A stretch of DNA of 64,000 nt, taken from Scortum barcoo. Taxonomy: Eukaryota > Chordata > Actinopteri > Centrarchiformes > Terapontidae. Below the pieces are notes generated by a model, which was not told where the DNA came from, made no database searches, and saw nothing but the letters and a program-made list of their open reading frames with translations. A program made the position numbers and the translations under genes. The first letter of the stretch is position 1. Each line of letters opens with the position of its first letter. Positions 1 to 14,035 of the stretch are shown here, in pieces. The stretch lies in assembly GCA_023238725.1 (NCBI GenBank), contig CM041550.1, positions 4,845,044 through 4,909,043 of the forward strand. Direction: 5' to 3'.

Positions 1-3000
1 TCATGCCCATAATTGAACTGTCCACCAGGAGGACTGTTTTCACTTTTTCCACTTTACAACACAAAATATATATTTTTGACCACCAATAATCTTTGACCCC
101 TTCCAGTCTGTGCTCCACTCTTTGCCCAGTACTGATAAAGATGGATGAACAAAAAACTTGGTACTGGAAAGGCTGAGTGAGGAGAGGCTGAAGTCGTGAG
201 GCTGATGCAGTTTAAAAAAATAATGACCACATGCTTGTCCGTCATCTCAGCCAGGTGAGCCTGAAGGCAGCGGAGCAGAGAGAGCAGCCCAGTGAGACCA
301 GTTCAGCTGTCAGTCAAGGTTTAGCTGCTGAAGCAGTCGGACAAAAGACAACAGAGCGAGGACAAGAAAGGTCTGGGTTTGGCTTGCAGGCTGTTCAGCT
401 CTGTCGGACGTCATGCTGAAAAGTGTTTTATAAAGTCGATCGTCTGTGTCACTGAAACAACCAATCACATTTAAAAAGATTTGACATGTTGCAGCAATAT
501 TATAGACATCCACATGGATTTATTTAAGGAACAAAACCTACAGAAATGATAAATGTTGGTTGTGTATTTCTTAAACTGCTCTATTGTCCAATGGGAATTC
601 ATATTCTACTAGCGCTGTATAGTATACTATTATATGAACTTAAATAAATAAAGTACTCACGTTATATCTTTAATATATGATTATTACACTAACATTGTAC
701 TATTATATTAACAATATGCTTTTTATTTAATGCAAGTACCTCCCCTCACTCTGTTTTACATCTATTTTACTAAAGTTATTGTTGTACATATTGTTCAGTA
801 ATCTTGTTTACATAAAGTGTGTGTGTTGGTGTGTGTTTGGAGGAGCTTTTCTCATTCCCAGTCGGCCCCTGTTCATGCCTCACAGAGCCACTAGCATGGC
901 TGTGGACTCTTAGTCTTCTCAGCGTTCAGTGATGAATTCATAAATGGATTCTGAAATAAATTTTTAAAAAGTCCTTTCAATTTTACTTTGTGGTTTTACA
1001 TTTAGTATTCCATCCGTGAATTAAAGAATCATCATCCATATTTAGTGAAATAGTTCAATATTTCAAAGTGGATAGTTTTCTTTTTGACTGAGGTCAACTT
1101 CTAAGTCTGCCTGGAAATCCGAATGCATCTCGCCGAGTCTTCCAAGCCCAAAGTTTGTCTTTTTAACCGAGGGGATGAAACACAAAGATAAACACATTAG
1201 GTCTGCTCAAACTCTTTGGTGTTTGTCAGTGTCAAGGAAGGGGGCAGAGATGGATTACACAAAACTCAACATGCATCTAAAAGCTGTTTCATTGTGAGAC
1301 GAAATGCCCTGTGCGCCAGTTGATATTCATCTTAACTGGTCAAAGCAGCTGCCCTCGATCGGGTGTTGTTAGATATTTAAAGCTGCTTGTTGTCTTATAC
1401 TGAGTGTGGACGGGTGTTGGGAGTCATACTGTCCGAAGTTGTAGCGCTACACATGTGATTTCACAATAATGCATCCTTTACAGCCACAGTTAGGATCTTT
1501 ATAGCAACAGCTTCCAAGATGCCTAAATCACTAAAGAATTACAATGACTAATGCCAGTGAGACATTTTAAAGGCTCCGTGTGAATAAAGAGGTATTCACA
1601 AGGACAGCGTGAGTGGACTTTTTGCCATGTAGCAATTATTTCTTGCAGCTAAACTGATTATTTCGAACGTCTGGTGTTGTGCACATTGATGTCTGTTTCC
1701 CCAAAGCGATCACAGGACTATAGTCATCACTCTGCGTAGCCAGCCAGATATCTAACCACATTCATGAGATGTAGTGACAGAAAAATGCTCACAGAAATGA
1801 GCATAGAATAAAATAAGACACTCAAAAGACAGATGGGTCTGTGCTGCAGAAAGATAAGAAATGAAAAAAAATGACTTAATACTGTACTTTTTGGTGAGAG
1901 AGCAAAGTAATTATTCCTCCAGTTATTCAAATAAAAAACTCCATTGTTGTATCAACATGAGCGTTGCAGTCTCGAGTCGTTACGATCACACACTGCGTGT
2001 CAATGAACTGATTTCATTCATTGCTGAGACTCCACTCAAGAGTAAACATAATGAAATTCTGTATTTGTATTTTAATGTAAAACATGAGGTTAGACTTTAA
2101 TTATACAGTCGAGTCAAGTCAAGAGTAAAAGAGTATTTTATTTTTGTCGTAGTTTTAAAGGATTTGTGCTTCCAGTTTAGCGGTATTCAGTTTTGACATT
2201 AGGCTTTTAGCACTGACCTGATAAAGACTCAACCTTTCTATGAACTGTAAATTATAGGCTTCTTCTGTGCTGCAGTCGGCGCACAGATCTGAGTGTGTGT
2301 TTGTCACGTTAAGAGGCGAGGCTGACCCCCAAGTGTCCTTACACACTGGACATGGCAGGGGATTTTACTGCTAATGTGCAAATATTCCTCAAGAGGCTGC
2401 ACATAAAGCACCACAGGAAGCAAAAAATACACTCTATTTGGTTCATATAGAAAATGTGCATGCAGTGGAAGATTACTAGAAATGTATAATGTTAGTTTTT
2501 ATCATCACAATCTGTCACCTCTCTCACTGTAATCACTTTACTTTATACAATCTACAATGTAAAATTGTACTTTCTAGTGCAAAAACAATCAATTGGTATA
2601 TCTGCACATATGGAGGATGTATTTAGTGTATTTATTTAATTTATGTCCTCTATATTTCTATATCTATTTTTCATATTTGTCTTTCTATTGAGCTGCTCTG
2701 ACAAGTGAGTTTTCCTAATGTGGGATGAATAAACTCTTATCTTATCTTACTTGACTGGGTGTAAGTATCATTAAAACATAAACACAAATACAATATATGT
2801 TGAATTAAAAGCAAATTGAAATAAAAAGAAGCTCTACTAAGTACCAAGTGTAACCGTAAAACATCATGAGCCATCCATGGTTTCCATTCATTTAATTGAA
2901 TAGATTTTTATGATCATATTTTCTTTTATTAAAAAGGCAGCCTCAGATTTATTGATTTTACATGTTATTTTGCCTCTCTATCACTAGCCTCTCCAGCTCC

Positions 3001-4215
3001 AGTCACCTGATCTCCACATCCACCTGCTCACCTACTTCTTTCCTTGATCTATTTTTAACATTTATCTCTGACAACCCCTTCAGATATTGATCGAACTTAT
3101 AAAATCTTACATTTACACAGAGCATGAGATCCCTGTGGGTGCTGACTCCTCACATGTTTGAGTTATAATTCTTTCTCAGTGGAGCTCACTGTGGTTTTCT
3201 CATTTTATTAGGCATTTCTTTTGATAATTGCAAGTGTTGCAGATGTGGGACCACCCATTTCCAACCCCCCACCCCCTCCCAGTTATAATGAAGAGAGAAA
3301 GAATGACTGTTCAGCTCACTAATGGCCTTGTCTTTTAATCTGCACATATACTATAAAATCTAAAGATTATATTTGTGATTCCCCACCGCTAAAGCCCCGC
3401 TGAGCTGACACAGTTTCCCTGTTTCCCTGAAGGGCGGTGGGATGAAGTCCTGTATGGATTTTAGCAGGATTGCAGAACTGTTTGAACACATTAATGGACA
3501 CAAAAAGTAAGCTAAACAAAGTGCTTTATAAATGTTCTTACTTTAAACCATCCCCTAAAATCTATTTTGTCAAAACACAATGTTATAGGGATGATTATAT
3601 AGTAATATATAATTAAATAATAAAAGATAATTATGTATACCAAAAGTAATTATTAAAAGCAAGTAGTACTTAAGCCTGTGTCACTCTAATAGTGAAATGT
3701 TGCTTGGAAATGACAGTATCTCTCATTGCCGCTAATAACTGACTATTTTCTGTGCTTTATTTAGACAGAATAAATCTCCATTGATTTACTGTATTCATTA
3801 GGGGGAGCGCAGAGCACATTTAATCTGGATGATTTTTTTTTTTTATCAAGAGCTTTATTATGCAGTTGAAAGGTGATCTTCAGTTCACCATGTACAAACT
3901 TTAAATGACCTGAGAAGAAAACAAAACAGTATAAAAGCAAGGACAGGTGAAACTTTTTCTTTCTTTTCTCTCCCCAGCATTCACTGATTATTTATTTTTG
4001 GTAAATAATTTATATCTTATAGATTAAGGTGATTATGATTTCTCTCCCTGAATCCACATTATGATGCCCACATGATTCACAAGGTCACCCAATGACACCA
4101 CAAGTCCTCCACTATAAACAGCAACACATTTTTTTGTTTCTTATTACTGTTAAACAAAATTAATATGACAATTTTCTGCATCTGCTAATGCGTCAGTGTT
4201 TTATACTAACAAAGG
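1..4215. other. Gene-poor flank, no gene seen
   Basis: AT-rich intergenic sequence. Open frames on both strands are below about 80 codons and show no recognisable domain or splice-consistent chain. It contains a short repeat tail near 2,690-2,757 and runs of simple AT-rich sequence. I see no RNA gene. Confidence 0.6.
2690..2757 (+). repeat. Probable retroelement 3' tail
   Basis: A short segment reads into GATGAATAAACTCTTATC followed by repeats of TTATC. Tails of this form (AATAAA, then a short tandem tail) end many fish LINE and SINE copies. Only the tail is visible here, so the family is not assigned. Confidence 0.4.
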
Positions 4216-4740
4216 ATCACATGGCTGAAGGAGTTCAAGTATCTTGGGGTCTTGTTAACATGCGAAGGTGCAGTGAAGCGTGAGATGGTCAGGCAGATTG
4301 GTGCGGTGTCAGCATTAGTTCAGGCGTTGTGTCGGACCGTTGGGGCGACGAGAGCTGAGATGGACGACAAAGCTTTCAATTTACCAGTCAGTCTGAATTA
4401 CAGCCCTCAAACCACAGTCGTGAACTCGGAGCTCGCATGAGAGTCCCGCGTCTTTGCACTGAAAGGAGGCGGTTGAGGTGGTCCTGGCACGTGTTCGGGA
4501 TCCTCCTGGGTGCCTTCCTCTGGAGGTTTTTTTGGCACGTCCAACAAGTAGGAGACCCCAGGGTGGAGCGAGAACACACTGGAGAGACTGCATCTGGCTT
4601 GGAAACTCCGCCGGATCTCCCATGAGCAGCTGGAAAACATGCTTGGGAGATGGACATCTGGACTACCTCACTCAGCCAGCTGCCTCTTTGTCCTAGCACA
4701 GATAATTGGTAGAAATTGGTTGTATGGATGGATCACATGA
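4216..4740 (+). mobile_element. Non-LTR retrotransposon 3' fragment (reverse transcriptase C-terminal part)
   Basis: Broken reading frames resemble the region after the reverse transcriptase domain in common fish LINEs. One stretch reads EFKYLGVLLTCEG, followed by an IGA-type segment (QIGAVSALVQALCRTV). Further on, another frame reads RRLRWSWHVFGI and then fragments resembling the usual RP-x-GRRPRG segment. The copy ends near GTATGGATGGATC, a typical short tandem 3' tail. Frameshifts and stops show that it is dead. The clade is not resolved by eye. Confidence 0.7.
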
Positions 4741-7700
4741 CTGCTCGGGTCACCCTTAATGATGAAACTATAGAGGAATTAAGAAGTTCTCCTCAGTTGC
4801 ACAAAGTTTTAGAGAGTCTTTCACTATTGATTTGGGTGTCCAGCACTAACTTTATGGTTTTTGGACACATCAAGAGCTTTCATCAGCATCATTTTCATCC
4901 ACAGCTGACAGATGTAAAAAAGCAGTAAAATTCCACCTTAAGCACCAAACTGCAGACACAGTCGGTACAGTGGAATATGTTGGAGCATTCAAAGAGCATG
5001 TGGAGACCAAAACAGAGCTAAAAGCAGAGAAAATATTGATCAGGTGGGCAGATACATGACAAAGAATGAATGCCAGTGTTGCTCAATCTCTGCTTTATGT
5101 GTAAAATGCAGGTTTGATTAGGTTTGAACACTAAAAGTACTTTTAAACAATTGTACAGAGCCCTGATCGATCCAAACTTCATTCAGGAACAATTTAAATG
5201 TTTTTTTGCTTGTGGTTTTGCAGACAGACCTAAAACTCTGCATCATGATGTAGTTTTTTCACAGATATCTGCTGAATGTGTATAAAAGATGTGTAAAAAT
5301 AGCAACGTCGCTGCAGTATTTGTGTCTAATTTAGATGATGTTTTGCTCTGATTGATTGGATCCTCAATCAGAAAACAAGCATTTTTAAAGTTGTTTGCTT
5401 ATCATCTTGCAGCCAGACCTGACAAAAACTTCAGACTTTTCACAAGTCAGCATCATGATGGAGTTATTTTTGCATCTTTCTGATCAATTTATTGCAATTA
5501 AATCACAGCAAAATCTGTTTATTTTGTGATCATTCCACTGTGGTAAGCTATTAATTCAGCCAACAAGTGACTTGCTAGACACAGCAAGTATTTATTGATT
5601 TTGACACAGCAATTATGAAACTGCCACTCACCTCAGTCTGCACCGTGAGGAGACATTCACTGAATTTGACAAAAAGTGCATTGGATTTGAAACTAAAACA
5701 CCTCGAAGGTTCGGGACTTATCATGGTTTGAGTTTAAAAAAATACTTTTTAAGGTTACTTTTTACTTTTTAAGGTTAGAAAACAATGATTGTCGTATTCA
5801 AGACGAAACAAAGACTTTACATCCATGCCAGCAGCTTTACAGATCTAATATTTACACTGTTCATCATCTAGGTTTTTTTAGTTTTAGCAAGCTAATGTTT
5901 ACTTATTAGTGCTAAATACAAAGTATAGCTAAAGCTGATGGTAATGATTAATATAGTAATATTACCATCAACCAATAATGTCAATATTTTGTCATAAACT
6001 TGCTGGTGGCACCATGGATGTCTTGTTACCATGATACCAAATATCAACACAATCCATCCAATAACTTCAGAGACATATCAGTAAACCTCCTGCCAGGTTC
6101 CTCTCGGGTTAGACATTATATTGGGCATTTGAACAAACAACAAATGCTGATCGTGTCGTGGGAGCACAGTCTCGCTTTCAAGCTCCGGCAGCTGTGTACA
6201 ACGTGAACGTCTCAGCTTAGATTTTCTTGACCAGATTTGCTCACAGTTTCCACATGCATACCAGGAAGTCGGCGAGTTGTGAAGAAAGAATTGATGCAAG
6301 CAGAATAAGAAGGGTGGTTTGAAACAGAATCAGTGATGTAAAGTGTGAAGTGATGTACACAGTGCAGGCAAATCACCCCTACAGAGAACACGCTGAAGAC
6401 TGATCTGAACAACCAAATAAGAAAGATGTTAAGATCAAGGCCGAGCGTACAGAAAAATCCAAACCAAGAGAATCTGAGTAAACAAACTGCTGACTTTGAG
6501 CCGAGCGTGACTGGAACCTCTGCTTCTTCTTCTTTACTTTTGGAGTTGAAAAAAAGGTTACCCTAAAAGTTGAGTTCGCTCTTGATTTTTAAGGTGGCGA
6601 GGGAACCCGCGTCTCAAAGTTGAACCAGCTTGAAATGTTTTACAGTGCACCTTTCATGAGCCCGGAAGAACACTATCAAAGTGCTTTACACCGTCTCTAT
6701 TCTACCTCGCATTGCTTCTGCCGAAAAGAAGCTCTTGAGGTAAAATCCCACTGGAAATTGCAGGGTTTAGTCATACTTCATTCAATTTGCCTCAAACCTT
6801 TGTAAAGGAATTAAAAGGAATCAACTGGAGGAATTCCTCTGTAGAGACATTTACCTGACATTTGTAGGTAATATTTTCTATAAAAGGCGTATCAAAGTTA
6901 CAGGAATAATAGCGTCTGCACACACACACCCTGGGGATCCACTGCTCCCTAATCAGTTTGTAACAGTTTGATAAAGCTGGAGGAAGACAAACCGATTGTA
7001 TTTAGTTTAGGGAATTTGGCCTCATATATTTCCCTTTGAAGAGACAACAAGCGCAAAATGTTTTAAAGGTTTAATTTATGTATTGTTTAATTTGTAAAGA
7101 GAAGTTATCTTTATGTAAATTTAATGTGGAGTAAGTTTGGATACCAACACCTTAGAGTAAGGACACCGATGACTCAAAATAATCAAATGCATACAAAAAG
7201 TATTGAGTTTCATTATTGTGGTGATTGAGAAAATATTAAAAGGTTCATATTTAAGCCGCTCGAAATGAGATTTGAAGTGCCTCGACACGCTGCTGATGTT
7301 AGCGAAATTCCATCATGGTGGACTCAGTGTTGGACAAGATGTGTGTTTGTATGTTTAAACTTATTTTATGTGTAAAATGATAATATTAACCTCCATAACT
7401 CACTAATCAGAGGCTCCATGTGCTCTACGATGAACGTCATAATACTTTTAGCTGCTTTTGTATTCACCATCACCAGTGAATGACATGAAAGTCGACGATT
7501 CTTCACTCTCTCAAGTTTAAAGTCACATCAGATAGACAAAGTTGGATCAGAAGGCAGGCAACTCATACAAAAAACAGGAGGTTATAGAAAGCGAGCCGTG
7601 CCTGCAGCTGTCCAAGTAAGGCATAGTGCTAAAAGCAGTTGCATACTGTAGCAGATACACATCCATGGCCGCAGGATAAAAAGGCTTTTTTGTGGAAGTA

Positions 7701-10700
7701 TGTAGGAGGGCAGTTTAAAAGAGGTATCTTCTGTAGGTGATGGGGTCGTGAATGGTTGAACAGCATTTTTTTTTCTTTTAGCTCTTTCTTTTTAAAGCAT
7801 ATGAAGAGGGAAAGAGCATCGAATGCTGAACATCGCTCTCCAACACGCTGGATTTATCTTTTGTGCATCTCATCAGCCTGAGAGCGTCTGCTTGGTGAAA
7901 AAGGCAGAAAAAGGACCAGACTCCTCTTTGAGGCTGCAGCAAAAAAAACACGTTTTTAATGCTGCTTTGTTTCATTTCCATTTCCTGACCATGTAATGCA
8001 CTTTGATATAATGTGTTTCTTCTCACCTCATCTCTCAATGCTATTTCTAAACAAAATGCTGTGTTTTTTAATCAGTGAGGGATTTCTAATGTGTGTTTGG
8101 CCGGTACTGGTTTTTGACATTAACACCTCATCAGCGCTGTTCGTATGGGCCTAATAGGACCCACACTGATGATGAATTGCACCATTATGACCTGACCTAT
8201 AAGAGGTGGGACACACTGGACAGTCCAAAAAAAAAAAAAAGAAACGAGAAAACTAACCTTTCAGCTCATTTAGCGCAGCTTTAGGGTGCTTTCACACCTG
8301 ACCTGTTTGTTAAGCTGCAGCTGAACTCTGTTGCATTTGTCCAAATAGTTTGATTCTTTCTGGCCAGCCAAACAAGTGGAAAATGAAAAATTTGAGTTTT
8401 GCTCTGCTTCCAACCGAACCCTCATGTGGTTGGTTTGTGGTGTGATGACCGAGCAGACCAACCACAAGGCTGTGTGATAGCAGAGAAGTGATTTTAGCAT
8501 AAATAATTCAATATTATTAAGTCGATCTGCCATCTGCTGATCATGTGATGTCATGTGGGGGTTCTTCCTTCATGCATTAGAAAAAGGAGTTACGACGCAC
8601 GTCTATTTTTATTGTCCCGCTTTTTACCTCTCCGTCATTATTTATGACACTTGAGGTACAGTTGCAATCTGGATAATACATCATTTCTTGGCGAGTTCTT
8701 AGAGCAGAGAGAATAAATAAACCCAAACAACACAGTAGAGCACGGGCTAAGATTAAAGACGACGATGAAGCAGGACGACAGTCATCAAAACTGTTCAATG
8801 AACTGCCTGTCCACATGAGTTCATGCTTACTCCTCTTAGTTCATTTCTAAGAAGCCAAAATGGACAATGACACATAATTATCAGGATTATCAGGAGTATC
8901 ATGTAGCTGTTTTTTTATATAGAGAAATGCATTAAAAGCTTGTACAATATCCAGGTCAAGGAGAACCAAATACTCACAATTTACTCTTTTCTTTACATCA
9001 CAGCAGAAAGATGTAAAGCCGTCATTACTGCGTTTGAGGTGCACAGGTTCGGTGCAGTAACATGCCTGGCTGTTAGAGCCACTTATTTGGCAACCATTCC
9101 CCTTTTTCCTCCTGTGGTTCTGGAGGCAGGTACCAATCACAGTCCTTGTACCTAAAATTGGGTCTAATCGGGTCCAACCCCCAGCTGCAGATCAACTCTG
9201 CTCTTGTGCATATTACTGAATTGAACCTGTATAAAGGCTCTGATGAGGTCTTTGTGTAGAAAAGTGCTTCGCTACTGTGGTGTGAGCCAAAAAAAAAAAG
9301 AAGTGAAATGTGAGTACTTTGTCCTCCTTGAAATGGAAATTTTAGATGGGCTACCTTTTCATACATTTTTTTGGAGTGTTGGATTGTTGGAATCACGTTG
9401 TTGAAGCGCAAACTGCGTCCTGAAATATTTCTTATTATTTGCCCACTAATAATTCAAGATGAAATGTCAGTTTTTAGCTCAGATGTTGGTGCAGCCGGGC
9501 TCTTATGATGGCGGTTTCTCTCCCATCGCAGCTGTGTACCAAACCGTTTGTAAAATAAAATTCAAAATTCAAATGTTGGTGTCCTTTTTCAAAAATCTAC
9601 CCATCCAAAGTGTACTTTAAATTCATGATATTTTGGGTCACTGTAAATGCTGGACTGAACCTGTCGTCTCCATTTACTCTGAGTGAGAACAGTTTTTAAG
9701 GAAGTGGAAGGACAGGCCTGTGAGTGCCTGCAGACACTGTGATTTGACGGAGAAAAAAAAAAGAAATCAAAGTGCTCTGATGTGTTTTAGAGAGAAATCC
9801 AGGCTAAATCGATTCGGCTGAACTGAAACACTAGGCGGTTTTCACACCAAACCACTGGGTTATTCTTTAGGGTCTGTTTATACAGCTTTGAGCTGTGAAA
9901 GAACAGAAAACAACTCGGTCCAGAGTGCTGCTTTTATTTCAGCCCAAGTTAAAAGGATAGATGAACTAAATATCTTGTAGCAATCAATGGGTATCGATCA
10001 ATCCCCTGAAATGCTTTTATTTCAGGTGTGGTATGGACCAAATTGAAAAGTGGTGTGTCATTAACAGAGAAAAGGGGGAGAAATAGGATACTGTGCCGTA
10101 TAAAGCTGCTTTGTGTTCCTCCTGACCTCTCTGTGCTCTTTGTGCTGTTTTGGTTAATAAAACAGGAAATACAAGCAAACAGGCTTTCGAGGCTCGCAGT
10201 TGCAGTTCGATAACATTTTTGAAAACCAAATCCAGTATTAAATTCACATTTCAGACAAAGGATCCTGCTGTATCTTTTATTGTTAAGGTTGTTTTGTTTT
10301 TTTTTCAAACTGAGGCTGAATCTAATATGGACGCCACCCCACAATCATTTCTCCTAGAAATTACATTTATGCACCGATAATTCGTTTTTGCTAAGTACGT
10401 TTCACAGGAAAATGTAATTGCTGCCTGAATTATGTTACCTTGGTTAAGGTCAGAGAAAGATTGTGGTTTCTATTAAATGTTAATTGAGTAAACGCATCGT
10501 TCTTAAGCTTCAAATCACTGCATTTTTTCAAGAATAATCAAAAACCATGATCTTTACTGAACCTTAAAGCATTGAAACCATAATGAAGGTTTAGCTGCCA
10601 AGAACAAACGCTAAATGTTGTCAGTAAACTAAAATTTTAGTATAAACATTTTGATAGATCTGCAACTTTTCCTCATTATGCTGATGAATAAATGTGCTTA

Positions 10701-11039
10701 GGTGGCATTTTGTGTTTTATACAAAATGTATGTTGCAAATTTGCTGTATTAAAGGTCATTTCTGGTATACAGGGTTTACTCTAAAAGTTCAGACAAATAG
10801 AGACAGAAGTTGACTGCTGGATGATCTGTGTAATTTGTGTTAATTCGTCCCTAGAGAGAGTTTACAGGCCTTATAGACGTTTGCTGCAAGTCAGATTTTC
10901 TCACCTGTGTGGGGGTTTTAGGTGAGTTTAAAATCAGCAACTCCAGATCTCTCTTTTGTTTCCGCCTGAGTTTCTCTCCTTTTTCCTCTCATCTCATGGA
11001 ACAGGTTCAGCCCCAGGAGATGAGCTCAAGTTAAAAACA

Positions 11040-11115
11040 ATTTCAATTTGCGAGGCGGCGTCCCCACGCTAGTTCACGCCGCCCGGGCAAATTTGCATCC
11101 GGTCGCGCCTTCCCG
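11040..11115. promoter_or_regulatory. Candidate regulatory island with octamer site
   Basis: A GC- and CpG-rich island stands in AT-rich surroundings and contains ATTTGCAT at 11,091-11,098. That is an exact match to the POU/octamer consensus. No open frame supports a coding exon. The regulatory role is inferred from composition and one motif only. Confidence 0.22.
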
Positions 11116-12299
11116 TTGATTGTCTGTGGTATCAAAAGCTCTAAAGTTTGCCTCCCATTCTGTCTGAAGACACAGTAAAGATGCCACATGGACAGCGTCT
11201 TTTAAGACATTTTTTATTTATACAAACAAGCTTAGAAAGTCAATTATTAAGTAGTTCTGCTCGAAAGAAAAGGAGGGAAAAAAGGGACAAACAGAGTTAT
11301 TGATGTGACGCAGTGGAAACTAAGGCCGGCCAGTTTCAGTTTCTCTTCTGTCAGAGATTCATCAGAATGAACATTGTAAGGAAATGAATCTTTAGACTGT
11401 GTGTTACTCAAGATTTAGTCTGTGCAGTGCCGTGGTCTGTGATCAAGCCTGAGCCCAGATGGTCTACAGCATTAATATAAGAAGCATGTTACGTTCAGTT
11501 ATTACATTAAAACACAGACACATCCCAAATAGAAGCTGTAGCCATGTAAATCAATCTAACGGCTGAGATATTAGATCAGTAGCGTAACCGGAGGATGGTG
11601 CACGGTGAGAGCAGCATGAAATTAGATTCCAGGGAGGCAGCACCAGTGAAAGTGACTGGCTTCAGTCAGAATATCTGGCAGAGGAGAAAAATATGAGGAA
11701 CATTCAGCTTATGGGACATCTTTTTGAGGCTTTGGCTTCATGGGCCATTAGGCTGGAAAGGAAACGGAAATCTACAAAGCTGCCAGAGTCTAAAAGTCCT
11801 CAGAATTTACCTTAAATAGGAATAGGAAAGTATCTCCAGCTTATTGCACTTGTAAACATTTGACATTGTTAAAACAAAAAGAGAAGACGGCTGTCAAGGA
11901 GACAGGAAAAAATTCTTCTTCTGTTGATTTCCCTCCAGTACACACATTACAGGTTTAACCAGGAATTAATGTCAAATCTGAGGCTGTAATATCCAACAAA
12001 AATGAGATAAATATCATGTGAAACACGCTCGTGGCTAAGCTGGAGAACCCAGAGTTGAGTTGACAGCTGAGAAGCAGCTTGGTAATGCTGGTTATCCAGA
12101 ACGGTTAATGTCTCAGTGAAGCCAAATAACCCAAAGAAACTCAAAGTGCTTGTATATGAAAAGCATTTGTTCATTATCTCATTTTTGTTTTTTTTGCTCT
12201 AACTTAAGAAATAGACAAACACTTGATGTTGATATAATCTTTTTCCTGTTGCCCCGTGTTAACTATAGATATTGACAATGGATATAAATGAATTGGCCC

Positions 12300-12760
12300 C
12301 CCATTGCCAACATCTATTAAGTGAATTGCCTTCACACCCACAGGCTAAGCAAACAGTATCGAGTTCTGTTTATTATGTCAGGGGCCATTAATTTGCTGCC
12401 AGCTTTTATATTGAATATGTTATCAGAGACCTGGCGAGCGAGTGAGAACAAAGACAAAATGAGCCAATTTAATACTGTTTGGCGGGTGGAGTCAGATTTC
12501 ACCGTTCGCTGGACTTTTTGTCTGATTGGGAATCTGGAAAATGAATTTGGTCGACCCCGTCCCCTATCGAGGTGTTTGCACCTCCACGTGAATATTATCG
12601 ACGGTGTCTCCATTAGTGCTCGGTGATGCAGAACTGCAATGGGCGTCGGATAATTTTCTGTTTTCTGACAAGGAGGTTCATTGTCTGTTAACATGTTCGC
12701 TTTCCCGCTATCGCCTCTCAGTTATAAACAACCTCGACTTCAGCTCTTCAGTCACTTACG
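12300..12760. promoter_or_regulatory. Candidate conserved non-coding element
   Basis: About 450 bases of high-complexity sequence have several CpGs and little simple repeat. They include GGGGCCATTAATTTGCTGCC at 12,381-12,400, which carries a homeodomain-type ATTA core. Both strands stay open for about 100 codons, but neither product resembles a known protein and no splice sites frame them. This texture is typical of vertebrate developmental enhancers. Conservation cannot be tested from one sequence. Confidence 0.3.
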
Positions 12761-13235
12761 CGTTTCTTCCGTTTAAGTCTGAGCAAAAGATGCTGGGAGG
12801 TTAGTTAAATGCCAGCATACCAGGAAATCGTTGCTTAAGCAATCTGCAATATCCTGCTGATTTTCTCTCTTGTTATTTTTCCTTTAACTCCACAGATGAA
12901 GCATCACTCAAACACTTAGGGCAGCTGCTTGGACAGTCCTTTCTCAATCCAATGATAATGTTCAGTTCTGCTGATTTCCTGCACAAAAGACCTAGACTGC
13001 CACCACTCAACAGCTTGTTCAAGGAGAAACAAAGAGAGGGCGAAAATGGGGGCCAAGTCATCTATAGCGAATTGTTAATCACTTGTAAAATCTCTTGTCC
13101 AAGTATGAACGCTGCGTTCCACCTGAATCAGGTAAAGACAGGAGAATAATAATCATTTCTATGTTTAACAGCAGAAAAAAAAAACCCATGATTATATTTT
13201 TTCAACTTGAAATTTGAAGAATTATCTTAACTTTT

Positions 13236-13946
13236 TAGACTTGAATGCAGACAAGACTGAAGTCTTTATCACTGTCTAAGCTTCCAAGGTTTCTCAGTCT
13301 ATTGGATCGCCCTCCTTTATCTTAAAAATCTCATAATCATATTTGATATTTGAAGTTTCTTCCATTAAATAAACCTTTCCAAACTGAGATAGAGATGATC
13401 ATTAACTCTGATGGTGATCAGACTTGGATGCTGCGAAACTTTTGACCTGATCCAGCAAGAAGACCTCATCACACCCATCTTATGTCCTTAACACTGCCTT
13501 CCTATCAGGTTCAGGATCCATTTAAGCTTCTTGTTTTTACGTGCAGAGCTCTTTGCGATCAGGTGCCCGTTCCATCTTTTGGTCACTCAGGTCCTTCTGA
13601 CCGGAGCTCGACTAAAAACAAACAAAGGTGACGCTGCCTTTGAGGTGGCTCTGCCGATGTGGAACGCCCTTCCTGTAGACGTACAGTGTGCAGCCTCTGC
13701 TGATGCCTTTAAAAAGCAGCTGAAGACTCATTTGTTCAAACTGGCCTTTGTCTCACCTCGTGCTGTCCGGTGCGCGTAAATTTTATGTGTTTTTTTTTTA
13801 AAGGTCCATTATTGATTTAGTTTGAATCGCTTTATTGTTTGTTTCTTTTCACACTTTTTATGGTCTCATTTTTAACGGATCTTGTGAAGCACTTTGCGAC
13901 CTTGCTCTGTGAAAGGAGCTACACTAAATAAACTTGACTTGTATTC
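13236..13946 (+). mobile_element. LINE 3' end fragment (L2/CR1-like)
   Basis: It begins with a frame reading LNADKTEVFI, as in the end of LINE reverse transcriptase domains. A later frame near 13,620-13,760 reads FEVALPMWNALPVDV and KKQLKTHLFKLAF, the usual C-terminal signature of these proteins in fish. The copy ends with AAGCACTTTGCGACCTTGCT and a GCTACACTAAATAAACTTGA-type tail. Frames are interrupted, so this is a dead 5'-truncated copy. The exact clade is inferred. Confidence 0.75.
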
Positions 13947-14035
13947 GAATGACTCCGACATTAGGAAAAGTGAAAAGTGAAAGGAAAAAGTGAAACTCTG
14001 CCTTTATTTATGTTTCGCTGAAAGCTGTACGCCAT

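Larger units (their letters stand above)
4741..13235. other. Gene-poor flank, no gene seen
   Basis: No credible coding exon was found on either strand. A diverged direct repeat of about 200 bases can be seen: 5,190-5,270 resembles 5,385-5,470, both with a CAGAC(A/C)(G/T)ACCT-like core followed by GCATCATGATG. Homopolymer A and T runs are common. Two CpG-retaining islands near 11.05 and 12.3-12.75 kb are listed separately. Confidence 0.55.

Noticed and set aside
9073..9411. Minus-strand 112-codon frame
   Set aside because: No domain or homologue recognised, no splice support, and an isolated position in a gene-poor flank.
12332..12694. 120-codon open frame on the minus strand, overlapping a 101-codon frame on the plus strand
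   Set aside because: Neither product resembles a known protein and there are no supporting splice sites. The double openness fits a high-complexity non-coding element better.
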